A stretch of 53,113 nt of DNA from JASLDZ01 sp964242895 (GTDB lineage: Bacteria; Pseudomonadota; Alphaproteobacteria; Caulobacterales; Caulobacteraceae). The notes beneath the pieces are model-generated. The model had not been told where the DNA came from. It did no database searches and was given only the letters and a program-made list of their open reading frames with translations. The stretch lies in contig CAXTBN010000011.1 in assembly GCA_964242895.1 (NCBI GenBank), forward strand, positions 1-53,113. Direction: 5' to 3'. This document shows, one piece after another, positions 16,794-25,604 of this stretch (positions within the stretch are counted from its first letter, which is position 1; each line of letters starts with the position of its first letter). Made by a program: the position numbers and the translations under genes.

Positions 16794-17717
16794 ATGGGCG
16801 AGCTCACACGGCGGGCGACATGGGGCGGCGCCGCCGCGGTCGGGGCGGCGCTGGCCGGCCGGGCTGTCGCCGCCGGCGCGGTCGAGGACGGCTACCTCCA
16901 CCGCTTCGTGGTACGCGACGGCGTGCGCATCCACGTGGCGGAGGCGGGGAGGGGACCGCCCGTGCTGTTCGTGCACGGCTTCCCCGACTTCTGGTGGACC
17001 TGGCGCGAGCAGATGGCCGCCCTGAGCACGACCCATCGCGTCGTCGCCATGGACCAGCGCGGCTACAACCTCTCCGACAAGCCCGCGGGAGACGCCGCTT
17101 ACCGCATGCCCGAGCTTATGGCCGACGTGGGCGCGGTGATCGACTCGCTGGGCGGCCGCGCGGCGCTCGTCGGCCACGACTGGGGCGGGGCGGTGAGCTG
17201 GCAGGTGGCCGCGCGCATGCCCGACAAGGTCGAGCGCCTGGCCATCCTCAACCTGCCGCACCCCAACGGAATCTCGCGCGAGCTGGCGGTCAGCGAGGCC
17301 CAGCGACGCGCCTCCGGCTATGCGCAGGGCTTCAAGCAGCCGGGGGCCGCGGCCAAGCTGACGCCGGAGGGGCTGGCCGGCTGGGTGCGTCCCGCTGACC
17401 GGCCGCGCTACGTGGAGGCGTTCCGGCGCTCGGACTTCAACGCCATGCTGGCCTACTACCGGGCGAACTATCCGGGGCCGCCCTACACGGGCCAGCCGAC
17501 GCTGACCGTCCCGATCCGCTGCCGCACGCAGGTGATCCACGGCCTCGCCGACACCGCGCTGCTCGCGCCGGCGCTGGCCGGCACGTGGGACTGGGTCGCG
17601 GCGCCGCTGGACATCCTGACCATCCCCGGCGCGGGCCACTTCGTGCAGCGCGACGCGGCCGCCGAGGTGAACCGCGCGCTCACCGCCTGGCTCGCCGCCC
17701 CGCCGCTGCGCGCCTGA
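16794..17717 (+). CDS. Alpha/beta hydrolase, epoxide hydrolase-like, exported
   Basis: A 307-residue alpha/beta hydrolase. The oxyanion motif HGFPDFWWTW, the nucleophile elbow GHDWGG (Asp129), the acid Asp253 and His282 (GAGHF) form the triad. An Asp nucleophile with HGFP points to the epoxide hydrolase/haloalkane dehalogenase group rather than an esterase. The first 28 residues look like a short Tat-type leader (TRRATWGGAAAVGAAL), so the enzyme is probably exported. GGGAGGA upstream of the ATG supports the start, and a perfect TTGACA lies at 16738-16743 without a good -10. The substrate is unknown. Confidence 0.85.
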   Translation: MGELTRRATWGGAAAVGAALAGRAVAAGAVEDGYLHRFVVRDGVRIHVAEAGRGPPVLFVHGFPDFWWTWREQMAALSTTHRVVAMDQRGYNLSDKPAGDAAYRMPELMADVGAVIDSLGGRAALVGHDWGGAVSWQVAARMPDKVERLAILNLPHPNGISRELAVSEAQRRASGYAQGFKQPGAAAKLTPEGLAGWVRPADRPRYVEAFRRSDFNAMLAYYRANYPGPPYTGQPTLTVPIRCRTQVIHGLADTALLAPALAGTWDWVAAPLDILTIPGAGHFVQRDAAAEVNRALTAWLAAPPLRA

Positions 17718-17763
17718 CGCGGACAGGGCCGCCGCGGTGATCCGCGACGGCCGTCGAGGCTCG

Positions 17764-17810
17764 AAGACGCCGCTCCGCCCCGGCCGGAGCCGGAGGGAGC
17801 GGCGCGTCTT
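17764..17810 (-). terminator. Terminator of the TonB-dependent receptor gene
   Basis: Read on the minus strand from the receptor stop, AAGACG-(CG bulge)-CCGCTCC pairs with GGAGCGG-CGTCTT, a stem of 13 bp around a 19-base GC-rich loop, ending in TCTT. It lies between two convergent genes, so it may work in both directions. Confidence 0.6.
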
Positions 17811-20622
17811 AGAAGCGCGCCTGCAGCTGGATGCCGTAGGTGCGCGGGTCGAGCAGAGTGTAGGTCGAGTAGACCGCACCCGTAGAGTAGCGAACTCCGC
17901 TCTTCGTCTCGAAATCCGTACTGTTCGCTAAGTTCTGAACGTAACCAATAATCTCGAACTTGCTGTTTGGTGGCTTATACGTGACCCGCATATCGATCTC
18001 ATCGCGTCCTGGCGCATAGTTGTAGCTGCGATTGAAGATCGAGCTGTACTGTCCGCTGCGGTACAGGTAGCTGAATGACGGGATCAAGTCGCCGAATTTG
18101 CCCATGTCATAGTCGTAGTTGAGGTTCAGCGACAGCTTGTGATGCGGCGACAGCGGCAGATCCTGACCCTTCAGGTTCTGACCGCGCGTGGGCAGCCCGG
18201 TGATGGGGTCGACCCCGCCCGTCGAGCTCGCCACGCCCGAGGGCCTCGCTCCCGGCTGCGTCGCCGTCGGATCGTTGGGGTCGGCCGCGCCGTTCGAGCG
18301 CGTGATGTGCGAGTCGAGGTAGCCGTAGTTGAACAGGATGTTGAGCTTGTCGATCGGCGACCAGATCGTCTCCAACTCCACGCCTTCGACGATCGAGCGC
18401 GGGATGTTGTAGAAGATCTGCGACGAGGCGCCCTGCGTCGGGATCGCCAGCGGAATCTGGGCGTTGTAGTAGACGTCGTAGAAACCGGTGACGTTGGTCT
18501 GGAACCGTGACGTCCAGTCCTTTTTCAGACCGGCCTCGAAATTGTTGATCTGCTCGGGCAAACTATAAGGCTGTGAGGCGAAGGTCAGCGCCTGGATGGT
18601 CGCGAAGCCGCCTGCCTTGTAGCCCCGGCTGTACTTGGCGTATGCGAGCGTGCGGCGGTCAGGGGTCCACTCCGCGCCGGCCGTGCCGGTCACGTCGTTC
18701 CAGCCGTCCTTCAAAACCTGCTCTTCGTAGCCGTTCGTGGGATTGAAGTAGGTGCGGATCACGCCCTGCTGTGGGGCGCCGTTGGCGGGCACGCCGGATT
18801 GCAGCTGCGTGATGTCGAACGCCGGGGCGGTCGAGCCATACCTGGCGAGATCCGTGATCGAGGGGAGGCCGTACTCGATGGCGCGCTCTTCCTCGACGCC
18901 GCTCTTCTTGTCCTGCGTATAGCGGATGCCGCCGGTGAGCTTCAACGTCGGGATCACTTTGTAATCGACCTGAGCGTAGACGGCGCGCGAGTCGATGTTG
19001 AAGAAGTAATTGTTGTGCAGGTAGTCGCCCAGAGGGTTCGCCAGCGCCGTCGTCGGCAGGCCGGCGATCCCCAGCGCGCCCGGACCTGACGGCGTACGGA
19101 GTTGCAACTGTCCCGGATCGTACACGTCCGACGGGTTTGCCGAGTTTTCGTGGTAGAAGTACAGGCCAGCAATGTACTGGAACGGACTGTCCCAAGTCGA
19201 TGCGATGGTTAGTTCATGGCTGTAGAACTCTTCCTGTTCCGTATAGCTATAAACTTCGGCCGGGTTCACCGTAGCCGGAGCACACAGGCCAAACTTTGAG
19301 AGCGCGAAGCAGTTCACACCACCGCCCAGAGCGGGAATATTGGCTATGGGCAGTGCATTAGGATTGAGCGGCACCTGGTAAGACTGAACGGAAGTTCCGT
19401 CAGCGTCATAATTGTCGTAGTGATAATTGTACTTCAAGTACCCGCCAACATATTTGATGTCGAAATCGGGCGCGTGGTAAGTGAGGTGCGTACGGAACAC
19501 GTCGTTGTGTGACAGCTTGTCCTTGTACTCACCGTCGTGTTGGAAGTCGCGCAGGCTGTAGCCCTGTAACACGGGGTTGCCGAACACAGGACCTTGGAAG
19601 ACGGTGTTCAGACCGCCGCCGAAGCCGTAACTGGCGTTCGGGATGAGGCCGCCCCCGTTGCCGAAGTAGTTTTGCTCTGGTGGCGCCAGGGTGCCGCCGT
19701 TGGTGACGAGACCGGGAGTGGAGCGGTCGTTCCAGTGCTGCTGATCGTAGTACACCCAGAAATCGAATTTCCCGAGAGTGCCCGCGAGCTGCATCTGGTA
19801 GTAGTCGCGATCCCGGACACCATTCTCACTCGGGCCGCCGGTCAGGTTCGTGTTGTAGCCGTCGCCCTGGTAGATCTTCTCGTAGCCGAGCCGGAAGCGC
19901 AGCCAGTCGGTGAGCGGGCCGGAGACGGTGGCGGCGTAGCGCTGCAGGTCGTAGTTCCCGACCGTCACGCGGGCCTCGCCCGAATAGTCCGCGGTGGGTT
20001 GCTTAGTGATGGTGTTGAACGCGCCGGCGATCGCGTTTCGGCCGTAGAGGGTGCCCTGGGGGCCGCGCAGGATCTCCGTGCGGTCGATGAAGATCGGGTC
20101 ACGGCCGGCGTCGGTGGTGGAGGTCGTGAACACCCCGTCCGTGTAGAGGGCGGTGCCGGAGTCGGCGGTGTGTACGTTGGTCAGGCGACCGATGCCGCGG
20201 ATCGATACGCGGTCAAGGTTGGGCTGGTAGGTGAGGCCGGGCGTGTAGTTCGTCTGGTCGACGATGGATTGGATGCCGATCAGGTCGCGCCGCGCGGTGG
20301 TGAAGGCGGTCACGGCGACCGGCACCTGTTGCAGGCTCTGCTCGCGCTTCTCGGCTGTGACCACGATCTCGGAGACCGAGTTCGTGTCGGGCTCGCCGCC
20401 GCTCCGCCCTTGGTTGACCTGTTGCTGCGCCGCGCCCGTGGGGCTGGTGGGCGCGCCGGCGCCCACGCCCGGGGTGATCCCCGGAGGGCTGACCCCGGGC
20501 TGGCCCGCCGAACGGGCGCCCGGAGGCGGTTGCGCCGCGTCGGCGTCCGCGGCGTGCGCCGCGCCGGCGGCTATGACCCCGGCCAGCATCGTGGACACGA
20601 GCAGACTCGTCTTGAGCACCAT
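17809..20622 (-). CDS. TonB-dependent outer-membrane receptor
   Basis: A 937-residue receptor. It has a signal peptide (about 1-24, ending AAHA), a Pro/Gly/Ala-rich linker, a TonB box (EIVVTAEKR), and a plug with RGPQGTLYGRNAIAGAFNTI. A 22-strand barrel is predicted, ending in Phe (LQARF), as outer-membrane proteins do. It belongs to the sphingomonad/caulobacter type of receptor that imports siderophores or plant and sugar compounds; the ligand cannot be told. The ATG at 20622 follows a strong ribosome binding site (GGAGGGG). The middle of the gene uses many more A/T-ending codons than its neighbours. Its energy partner is presumably the exbB-exbD-tonB operon at 37755-39853. Confidence 0.93.
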   Translation of the reverse strand: MVLKTSLLVSTMLAGVIAAGAAHAADADAAQPPPGARSAGQPGVSPPGITPGVGAGAPTSPTGAAQQQVNQGRSGGEPDTNSVSEIVVTAEKREQSLQQVPVAVTAFTTARRDLIGIQSIVDQTNYTPGLTYQPNLDRVSIRGIGRLTNVHTADSGTALYTDGVFTTSTTDAGRDPIFIDRTEILRGPQGTLYGRNAIAGAFNTITKQPTADYSGEARVTVGNYDLQRYAATVSGPLTDWLRFRLGYEKIYQGDGYNTNLTGGPSENGVRDRDYYQMQLAGTLGKFDFWVYYDQQHWNDRSTPGLVTNGGTLAPPEQNYFGNGGGLIPNASYGFGGGLNTVFQGPVFGNPVLQGYSLRDFQHDGEYKDKLSHNDVFRTHLTYHAPDFDIKYVGGYLKYNYHYDNYDADGTSVQSYQVPLNPNALPIANIPALGGGVNCFALSKFGLCAPATVNPAEVYSYTEQEEFYSHELTIASTWDSPFQYIAGLYFYHENSANPSDVYDPGQLQLRTPSGPGALGIAGLPTTALANPLGDYLHNNYFFNIDSRAVYAQVDYKVIPTLKLTGGIRYTQDKKSGVEEERAIEYGLPSITDLARYGSTAPAFDITQLQSGVPANGAPQQGVIRTYFNPTNGYEEQVLKDGWNDVTGTAGAEWTPDRRTLAYAKYSRGYKAGGFATIQALTFASQPYSLPEQINNFEAGLKKDWTSRFQTNVTGFYDVYYNAQIPLAIPTQGASSQIFYNIPRSIVEGVELETIWSPIDKLNILFNYGYLDSHITRSNGAADPNDPTATQPGARPSGVASSTGGVDPITGLPTRGQNLKGQDLPLSPHHKLSLNLNYDYDMGKFGDLIPSFSYLYRSGQYSSIFNRSYNYAPGRDEIDMRVTYKPPNSKFEIIGYVQNLANSTDFETKSGVRYSTGAVYSTYTLLDPRTYGIQLQARF

Positions 20623-20798
20623 CTGAACTTCCCCTCCCCATCGCCGCACCTCTCCGGGCGCGGCCGACGCGACGTCTTCCCCAGGACACGGACGCGGACA
20701 CCGCGCGCCGCCGGCCCCGAACCGCCTTCCTCAAGTGCGGCGCCTTTGGCGGCGCCTGCGGATCAGAACCCGCTTTTCACACCTGGAAGAAAACGCGC

Positions 20799-20820
20799 TG
20801 TCCGCCTTCGAAAGGTGACA
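20799..20820. promoter_or_regulatory. 22-bp dyad centred on TTCGAA, candidate operator
   Basis: The half-sites are TGTC and GACA at the ends and TTCGAA in the centre, with 16 of 22 positions symmetric. It lies 177 bp upstream of the receptor start. The form resembles operators of dimeric repressors (LacI or TetR type). No regulator gene lies beside it. Confidence 0.35.
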
Positions 20821-20831
20821 GCCGTTCAGGT

Positions 20832-20846
20832 TCATGGCGACCATGA
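20832..20846. promoter_or_regulatory. Perfect 6-bp inverted repeat TCATGG-CGA-CCATGA
   Basis: This is a short perfect dyad 12 bp from the TTCGAA-centred dyad, in the same receptor upstream region. It could be a second operator half-pair, or chance. Confidence 0.25.
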
Positions 20847-21107
20847 GGCGGTTCCGCATCGGCCTCAACAGGAAAGTTTTGACCGCAAAGCGCAAGGCCC
20901 GTGACAGTGGCGTGGAGGTGACGGAGGGCGATCCGACGCAGGGCGCGCCCTGTTTTCACGTGCTAGCGAATAGCGTTCGGTCGACTGCTGTCCAGCGGAC
21001 GTAGGGGTGTGCGTCTCCGACGCCCGGCGGCGTGCTCACCCAGAAGCGCCGCACGCTTCCTTCACCACCGTCGGCCAATCTGCGGCGTTCTCGTCGTAGG
21101 AGCGCCC

Positions 21108-22742
21108 GTGACCCTGGCCGTCCCCATGTCCCGCCGCGCGTCGGTGCGGGGCGCCGTGTCTCCGCTCGTCGGGTCGACCGCGGCATGGGCCTGGGCCGCC
21201 TCGGCCGTGCTCGCCCTGTCGCTGCTCGCCGCCGTGCTCGGACCGGCGCTGCATGGACGGCCCATGGCTCCGGAAGACGACGCCGAGTACTATCGCGTCA
21301 TAGCCGCGCACATCGCGCGCACGGGCGTGTCCACATTCGACGGGCAGTCGCTCACCAACGGCTACCACCCCCTTTGGGAGGCGGTGTTGGTGCTGCAGGA
21401 CCTGACGGTCGGCCCGTCGTTCCTCGTCACCCAGCTGATCGAGGTGGTGCTGGTCGTCGCCGCCTTCCCGCTGTTGCTGCGCGCGACGGGCCTGCGCTCG
21501 GCGCTCGGGACCGTGCTGTTCCTGGCGGCGTACGGGCGGTGGGTCGGCGGGCTGGCGCTCACGGGCATGGAGGTGTCCGCCCTCGTCGGCTGCGCCGCGC
21601 TCGCCGTGGCCGCGGCGGCACCGACGCAGCGGGAGGGCTGGGGGAGGGCGACGGCGCTCGGCCTGGCGGCCGCCGCCGCCGTTCTGGCGCGCATCGACGC
21701 TGCGGTGTTCGTGCTCCCGCTGGTCGCCTTCGCGCCTCTGCGGCGGAGCACGCGAGTGGGCGCGCTGCTGGTCGCGGGAGCGGTCGGGGCGGCCTACGCG
21801 GGCTACAACCTCGCCATGTTCGGGACGGCGCTGCCCCTGTCCAGCACCGTCAAGTCGCTCGGCGGCCTGCAGGTGAACCACCGCCTGCTCGACCAGCTTG
21901 CGGCGGAATGGCGCACGCAGCGCCTCGGCGCGCGCGACCTGCAGATGTTCGCCGGCCTGCTCCTGTCGCCCGTGGCGCTGGTCGCGGCGTGGAGGCGGCC
22001 GTACGCACGGGCGCTCGCCGCGGCCGCCTGCGTCGGCGGGGCGATGTTCGCCGCCAAGCTGCTGTTCGCATCGTCCTGGCGGATATGGCCCTGGTACGAC
22101 TTCCCATTGCTGTTCTCGCTGACGGCCCTGGCCGCCGCCTTCGGACCGCCGGCCGAGAGGATCGCCGCCCAGTTCACCTCGCGCACGCGGCGCGAGGCGG
22201 CCCGGGTCGGTGCGGCGGCGGCGGCGGTCGCCGGCGCGATCCTGCTCGCCCTCTGCGCCAAGGCGGCCCTGGTGGTGGCGCGGCGGCCCCAGCCGACGCT
22301 GACCGACTTCGCCGCCCTGAACGCCGAGGCTGGCCGTCGCTGGGCGCCCGTCCTCAAGGCGCAGCGCGTGGCCATGGGCGACCGGGCCGGCGCGTTCGCG
22401 GCCGTCTATCCGGGGTCCGTCGTGCAGCTCGAGGGGCTGGTCAACGATCGCGAGTATCTCGCGGCGCTGAAGCGGGGCGGCGACGTGACGCTGCTCCTGT
22501 GCCGGCGGGGCGTCCGCTTCCTGCTGGCGTACCGGCCGGAGTTGGGCCCCTACCGCGTCCACCGCATGCCGGTGATGCGGCCGACGCTGACGCAGTCCGG
22601 CGGCGCGTACGTCGACCTGGATCGGGGTGACGAGCTGGCGCGGCTGCAGGACCGGTCGCTGCTGGACCTGCGCGGCGTGGACGAGGGCGACGACACCCTG
22701 GTGCTGTGGCGACTGGGCCGCTGCGCGCGCCGCCCAGCCTGA
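21108..22742 (+). CDS. Multi-spanning membrane protein, GT-C glycosyltransferase-like
   Basis: A 544-residue protein with about nine to ten hydrophobic helices in the first 400 residues and a soluble C-terminal domain of about 130. After the first helix an acidic EDDAEYY motif, followed by SLTNGYHPLWE, sits where GT-C enzymes (lipid-linked sugar transferases such as ArnT/PMT) carry their catalytic acidic pair. The C-terminal part lacks helices. I do not recognise a named family. The GTG at 21108 is preferred over the ATG at 21126 because TAGGAG lies five bases upstream; the frame to 21009 has no such signal. It may modify an envelope glycan, but that is inference. Confidence 0.65.
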   Translation: MTLAVPMSRRASVRGAVSPLVGSTAAWAWAASAVLALSLLAAVLGPALHGRPMAPEDDAEYYRVIAAHIARTGVSTFDGQSLTNGYHPLWEAVLVLQDLTVGPSFLVTQLIEVVLVVAAFPLLLRATGLRSALGTVLFLAAYGRWVGGLALTGMEVSALVGCAALAVAAAAPTQREGWGRATALGLAAAAAVLARIDAAVFVLPLVAFAPLRRSTRVGALLVAGAVGAAYAGYNLAMFGTALPLSSTVKSLGGLQVNHRLLDQLAAEWRTQRLGARDLQMFAGLLLSPVALVAAWRRPYARALAAAACVGGAMFAAKLLFASSWRIWPWYDFPLLFSLTALAAAFGPPAERIAAQFTSRTRREAARVGAAAAAVAGAILLALCAKAALVVARRPQPTLTDFAALNAEAGRRWAPVLKAQRVAMGDRAGAFAAVYPGSVVQLEGLVNDREYLAALKRGGDVTLLLCRRGVRFLLAYRPELGPYRVHRMPVMRPTLTQSGGAYVDLDRGDELARLQDRSLLDLRGVDEGDDTLVLWRLGRCARRPA

Positions 22743-22751
22743 CGCGCGCGG

Positions 22752-23957
22752 TCAGGCGCGGATCAGGCCTTCCACGGGAGCAGCGGCGGCGCTGTCGGGG
22801 AAGACCGCCGTGTCCAGGGCGCGGCGGTCCAGTCCCATATGGTCGCGCAGCACGCCCTTGAACACGGAGCGGATGTCGAGCGTGGGGGCGAGGTCGCGGT
22901 TCTCGTAGAGCTTGGCGTCCGTCAGCGTCGGCCAGTCGCCGACCAGGGCGCCGGGCCTCAGCGCACCGCCGGCCATCAGCAGGGTGGAGGCGGTGCCGTG
23001 GTCGGTGCCGCCCGTGCCGTTCACCCGGGCTGTGCGGCCGAACTCGGTGGCGACGACCACCACCGTGCGGTCCCAGGCCGGCCCCAAGCCGGCGCGCAGG
23101 CCGTCCACGGTGGCGTCGACGATGGCGAGGCGATTGGCGAGCTGGCCTTCGGCCGCGCCTTGGCCGGCGTGGGTGTCGAAGCCGTCGAGGCTCAGCACGG
23201 CCACCGCCGGGCCGTCCGGCGCGGTGAGGAAGCGGGCGGCGGTGGCGGCGAACGCCTTGGCGTCGCCGGTGCGGATCGCCGCGCCCTCCGTGAACGATTC
23301 GGCCTGCGCCTCGACCGCCAGTCCGGAAGCCAGGGCGGGGCCGAGCAGGGTGTCGGTCTTGTACAGCTCCTGCAGGGCGGTGGCGACCCGGCCGGCGTCG
23401 GCGCTCACCTTGCCGCCGGGGCTCCAGCTCTCCGCCTGCACGGGGCCGCGCAGGATCAGCGGCTGCTGCGGACCGATGGAGAGCGCCTTCACGCGCCGGC
23501 CGACCGGCTGGACGCCGAGGGCGCGGTTCAGCCAGCCGGTGGTGGCGCCGTAGAGGTGCGCGCCGCCAGACTCGAGCATGTCCTGCGCCTCGAAGTGGCT
23601 GCGCACGCGCTCGGGGATGGCGACGGCGGGGGCGAAGCGGGCCTGGCCGGCGGCGTGCAGGGCGGACAGCGCCTGCAGCTTGGGGTGCAGGCCGAAGTCG
23701 CCGTCCAGCGCCAACGCCTGCTCGCGGTGGATGGCGATGGGCCCGCGCAGGCCGGCGTAGGCCTGGTCGCCCGTGGGAACTGTGACCGACAGGCCGTCCA
23801 TGGCCCCACGGCAGACGATCACCACCAGCTTGCGGTCGCCGGCCCCCTGCAGCGGACCCTGAGCGCGAGCGGCGGCTCCGCCCATGAGGGTGAGCGTCAG
23901 GGCGCCGCCGAGGGCGAGCGCCTGGCGGCGGGAGTGGATGTGGGGCGCGTGCGACAT
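22752..23957 (-). CDS. DUF1501 family exported protein
   Basis: A 401-residue protein with a twin-arginine leader (HSRRQALALGGALTLTLMGG). It has typical DUF1501 segments: LVVIVCRGAMDGLSVTVP, GWLNRAL, VLSLDGFDTHAGQ, VVVATEFGRTARVNGTGGTD and HGTASTLLMAGGAL. The family is distantly related to sulfatases/alkaline phosphatases, is exported folded, and has unclear function. It lies 10 bp downstream of the DUF1800 gene, with AGGAG between, so the two form an operon. This pairing is very common in Gram-negative bacteria and suggests they act together. Confidence 0.92.
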   Translation of the reverse strand: MSHAPHIHSRRQALALGGALTLTLMGGAAARAQGPLQGAGDRKLVVIVCRGAMDGLSVTVPTGDQAYAGLRGPIAIHREQALALDGDFGLHPKLQALSALHAAGQARFAPAVAIPERVRSHFEAQDMLESGGAHLYGATTGWLNRALGVQPVGRRVKALSIGPQQPLILRGPVQAESWSPGGKVSADAGRVATALQELYKTDTLLGPALASGLAVEAQAESFTEGAAIRTGDAKAFAATAARFLTAPDGPAVAVLSLDGFDTHAGQGAAEGQLANRLAIVDATVDGLRAGLGPAWDRTVVVVATEFGRTARVNGTGGTDHGTASTLLMAGGALRPGALVGDWPTLTDAKLYENRDLAPTLDIRSVFKGVLRDHMGLDRRALDTAVFPDSAAAAPVEGLIRA

Positions 23958-23967
23958 CGGGTGCTCC

Positions 23968-25488
23968 TCAGCGACGCTGGAATTCTGGGCTCATCAACAG
24001 GATGGCGAAGGCTTCGGGCCGGGTCTCCGCGCGGGCCAGGGCGGTGGCCGTGGCCGGCTGCAGCCTCGCGCCCAGGACCTCGCGCCCCAGGTCGACGGGC
24101 GGCTCGGCCGGGACGTGCTGGGCGGCGAAGCCGCGAGACCAAGTCAGTCGCTTGATCACCGCGTCGGGCGCGCCCCACTCGGCCGCCTGGTCCGACCAGC
24201 CGTTCGGCTGCGGCGCGCCGAATGGACGCTGGCCCATGAGCGTCAGCGGCTGCAGCACCTCGCGCGGGGCGAGGGTCGGCTGGGCGGCCGCGGCGCGCCA
24301 GGCGGAGACCTGGAACTCGTAGGGCGTCTTCAGCTTGCGGGCGGTGGGCGTCCACATCTCGGGCGCATCGACCAGCGCCAGCGCGACGAGGCCGAGGTCG
24401 CCGCCCGTGCGCCGCCAAGTCGCCTCAAGTCGCGCGACCAGCGCCGGGTCGGGCTCGTCCGCCAGGAAGTGCGTCGCGAGCTTGCGGGCGATGCGCCGGG
24501 CGGTGCGCGGGTCGACGGCCAGGTCGTCGATGATGGCGCGCGCCTGGCCCACGTCCGACTGGCGGTAGGTGCGGCCCATCACCGTGCGCGGGCCCGGCTC
24601 GTGGTAGCCCTCGCGGAACACCACGCGCCCGAGCTCGGCGTCGCGCGCTTGGCCGTCGCCGACGGAGAGGCCGGTGAGGGCGCGGGCGAACTCGGTGACG
24701 TCGGCCTGCGTGTACCCGGCGTCCGCGCCCACCGAGTGCAGCTCCAGCACCTCGCGCGCGAGGTTCTCGTTCAGTCCGGGGCCGGCGCGGGGGGCGCGGA
24801 CGGCGGCGCGCTGCACGGCGGGGCTGTTGGGACCCACCGACCGGGTCTGGTCGAGGTAGGCCATCATGCCGGGGTGAGTGGTGGAGGCGAACAGGAGGTC
24901 GGAGAAGCGTCCGAACACGTGCGGGCGGATCGCCTCGCGCTCGAACAGGGGCGCGAGCACGCGCACCTCCTCGCTCTTGGCGGCGACGGTGAAATGGTTG
25001 GACCAGAACAGCGCCCAGCGCTCGCGGAAGCCGGCGGGGGTGGAGGCGGCGAGCTGGAAGCGGGCCAGGATCTCCGCGTCGGTCTCCTGGTTGAGCCCCC
25101 GGGCCAGATCGCGGCGGCGCAGCATGAACTCGCTCACCGGCTTGGCGTCGGTCGCCGGAATGGCGACCATCCCGGCCTGCGCCGGGGTCGACGTCATCAT
25201 CAAGGACAGGGACGACACTGGCGGCTGGGGCGCCGTCGGAAGCGCCGCGGCGCCGCGTCCGCCCGTCTCCACGCGCAGGCGGCCGATCTCCTGGCGGTAG
25301 GTGCGCAGGTCGGCGTAGCGGGCGGCGCTGTCGGGCCAGGTTCCCACGGGCGCGTCGGCGCCCTCGCGGCGCACCTGCGCCCTCAGCCAGCCGCGCGGAT
25401 CGGAGGCGGCGGCCTCGATCTCGCCTGGGCGCGCGCCCAGGCCGAAGCGGGTGACGGAGATGGACGCCTTCAGTTTCGGATCGGACAT
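23968..25488 (-). CDS. DUF1800 family protein
   Basis: A 506-residue DUF1800 protein. Hallmarks are ISVTRFGLGARPGE at the N terminus, FWSNHFTVAAK, HPGMMAYLDQTRSVGPN, NLAREVLELHSVGADAGYTQ, and FARALTGLSV. No signal peptide is visible, although the DUF1501 partner has one. The ATG at 25488 follows GGAGG at ideal spacing; the longer frame to 25578 has no support. It is the first gene of a two-gene operon, divergent from mtnA. Confidence 0.92.
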   Translation of the reverse strand: MSDPKLKASISVTRFGLGARPGEIEAAASDPRGWLRAQVRREGADAPVGTWPDSAARYADLRTYRQEIGRLRVETGGRGAAALPTAPQPPVSSLSLMMTSTPAQAGMVAIPATDAKPVSEFMLRRRDLARGLNQETDAEILARFQLAASTPAGFRERWALFWSNHFTVAAKSEEVRVLAPLFEREAIRPHVFGRFSDLLFASTTHPGMMAYLDQTRSVGPNSPAVQRAAVRAPRAGPGLNENLAREVLELHSVGADAGYTQADVTEFARALTGLSVGDGQARDAELGRVVFREGYHEPGPRTVMGRTYRQSDVGQARAIIDDLAVDPRTARRIARKLATHFLADEPDPALVARLEATWRRTGGDLGLVALALVDAPEMWTPTARKLKTPYEFQVSAWRAAAAQPTLAPREVLQPLTLMGQRPFGAPQPNGWSDQAAEWGAPDAVIKRLTWSRGFAAQHVPAEPPVDLGREVLGARLQPATATALARAETRPEAFAILLMSPEFQRR

Positions 25489-25604
25489 GGTCGACCTCCG
25501 ACCACCGACGGTAACGGCGGAAGACGGCGAGGGTAGGTCGACAACCTGAACCGCGCCTGACAGATCGTCGCGCCGCATCCCGCGTCCGAGATCAGGAGAC
25601 CTGC

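Larger units (their letters stand above)
20623..21107. other. 485-bp regulatory region between divergent genes
   Basis: No convincing gene is seen. The stretch holds a GGCGCC-TTTGGC-GGCGCC inverted repeat at 20739-20756, two dyad sites listed separately, and AT-richer DNA around 20770-20900 that could contain promoters for the receptor (minus) and the membrane protein (plus). A 34-residue minus-strand frame (20731-20835) exists but has no ribosome binding site. Confidence 0.5.

Noticed and set aside
20731..20835. 34-residue minus-strand frame upstream of the receptor
   Set aside because: No ribosome binding site, Arg-rich end, and it overlaps the dyad region; not supported as a gene.
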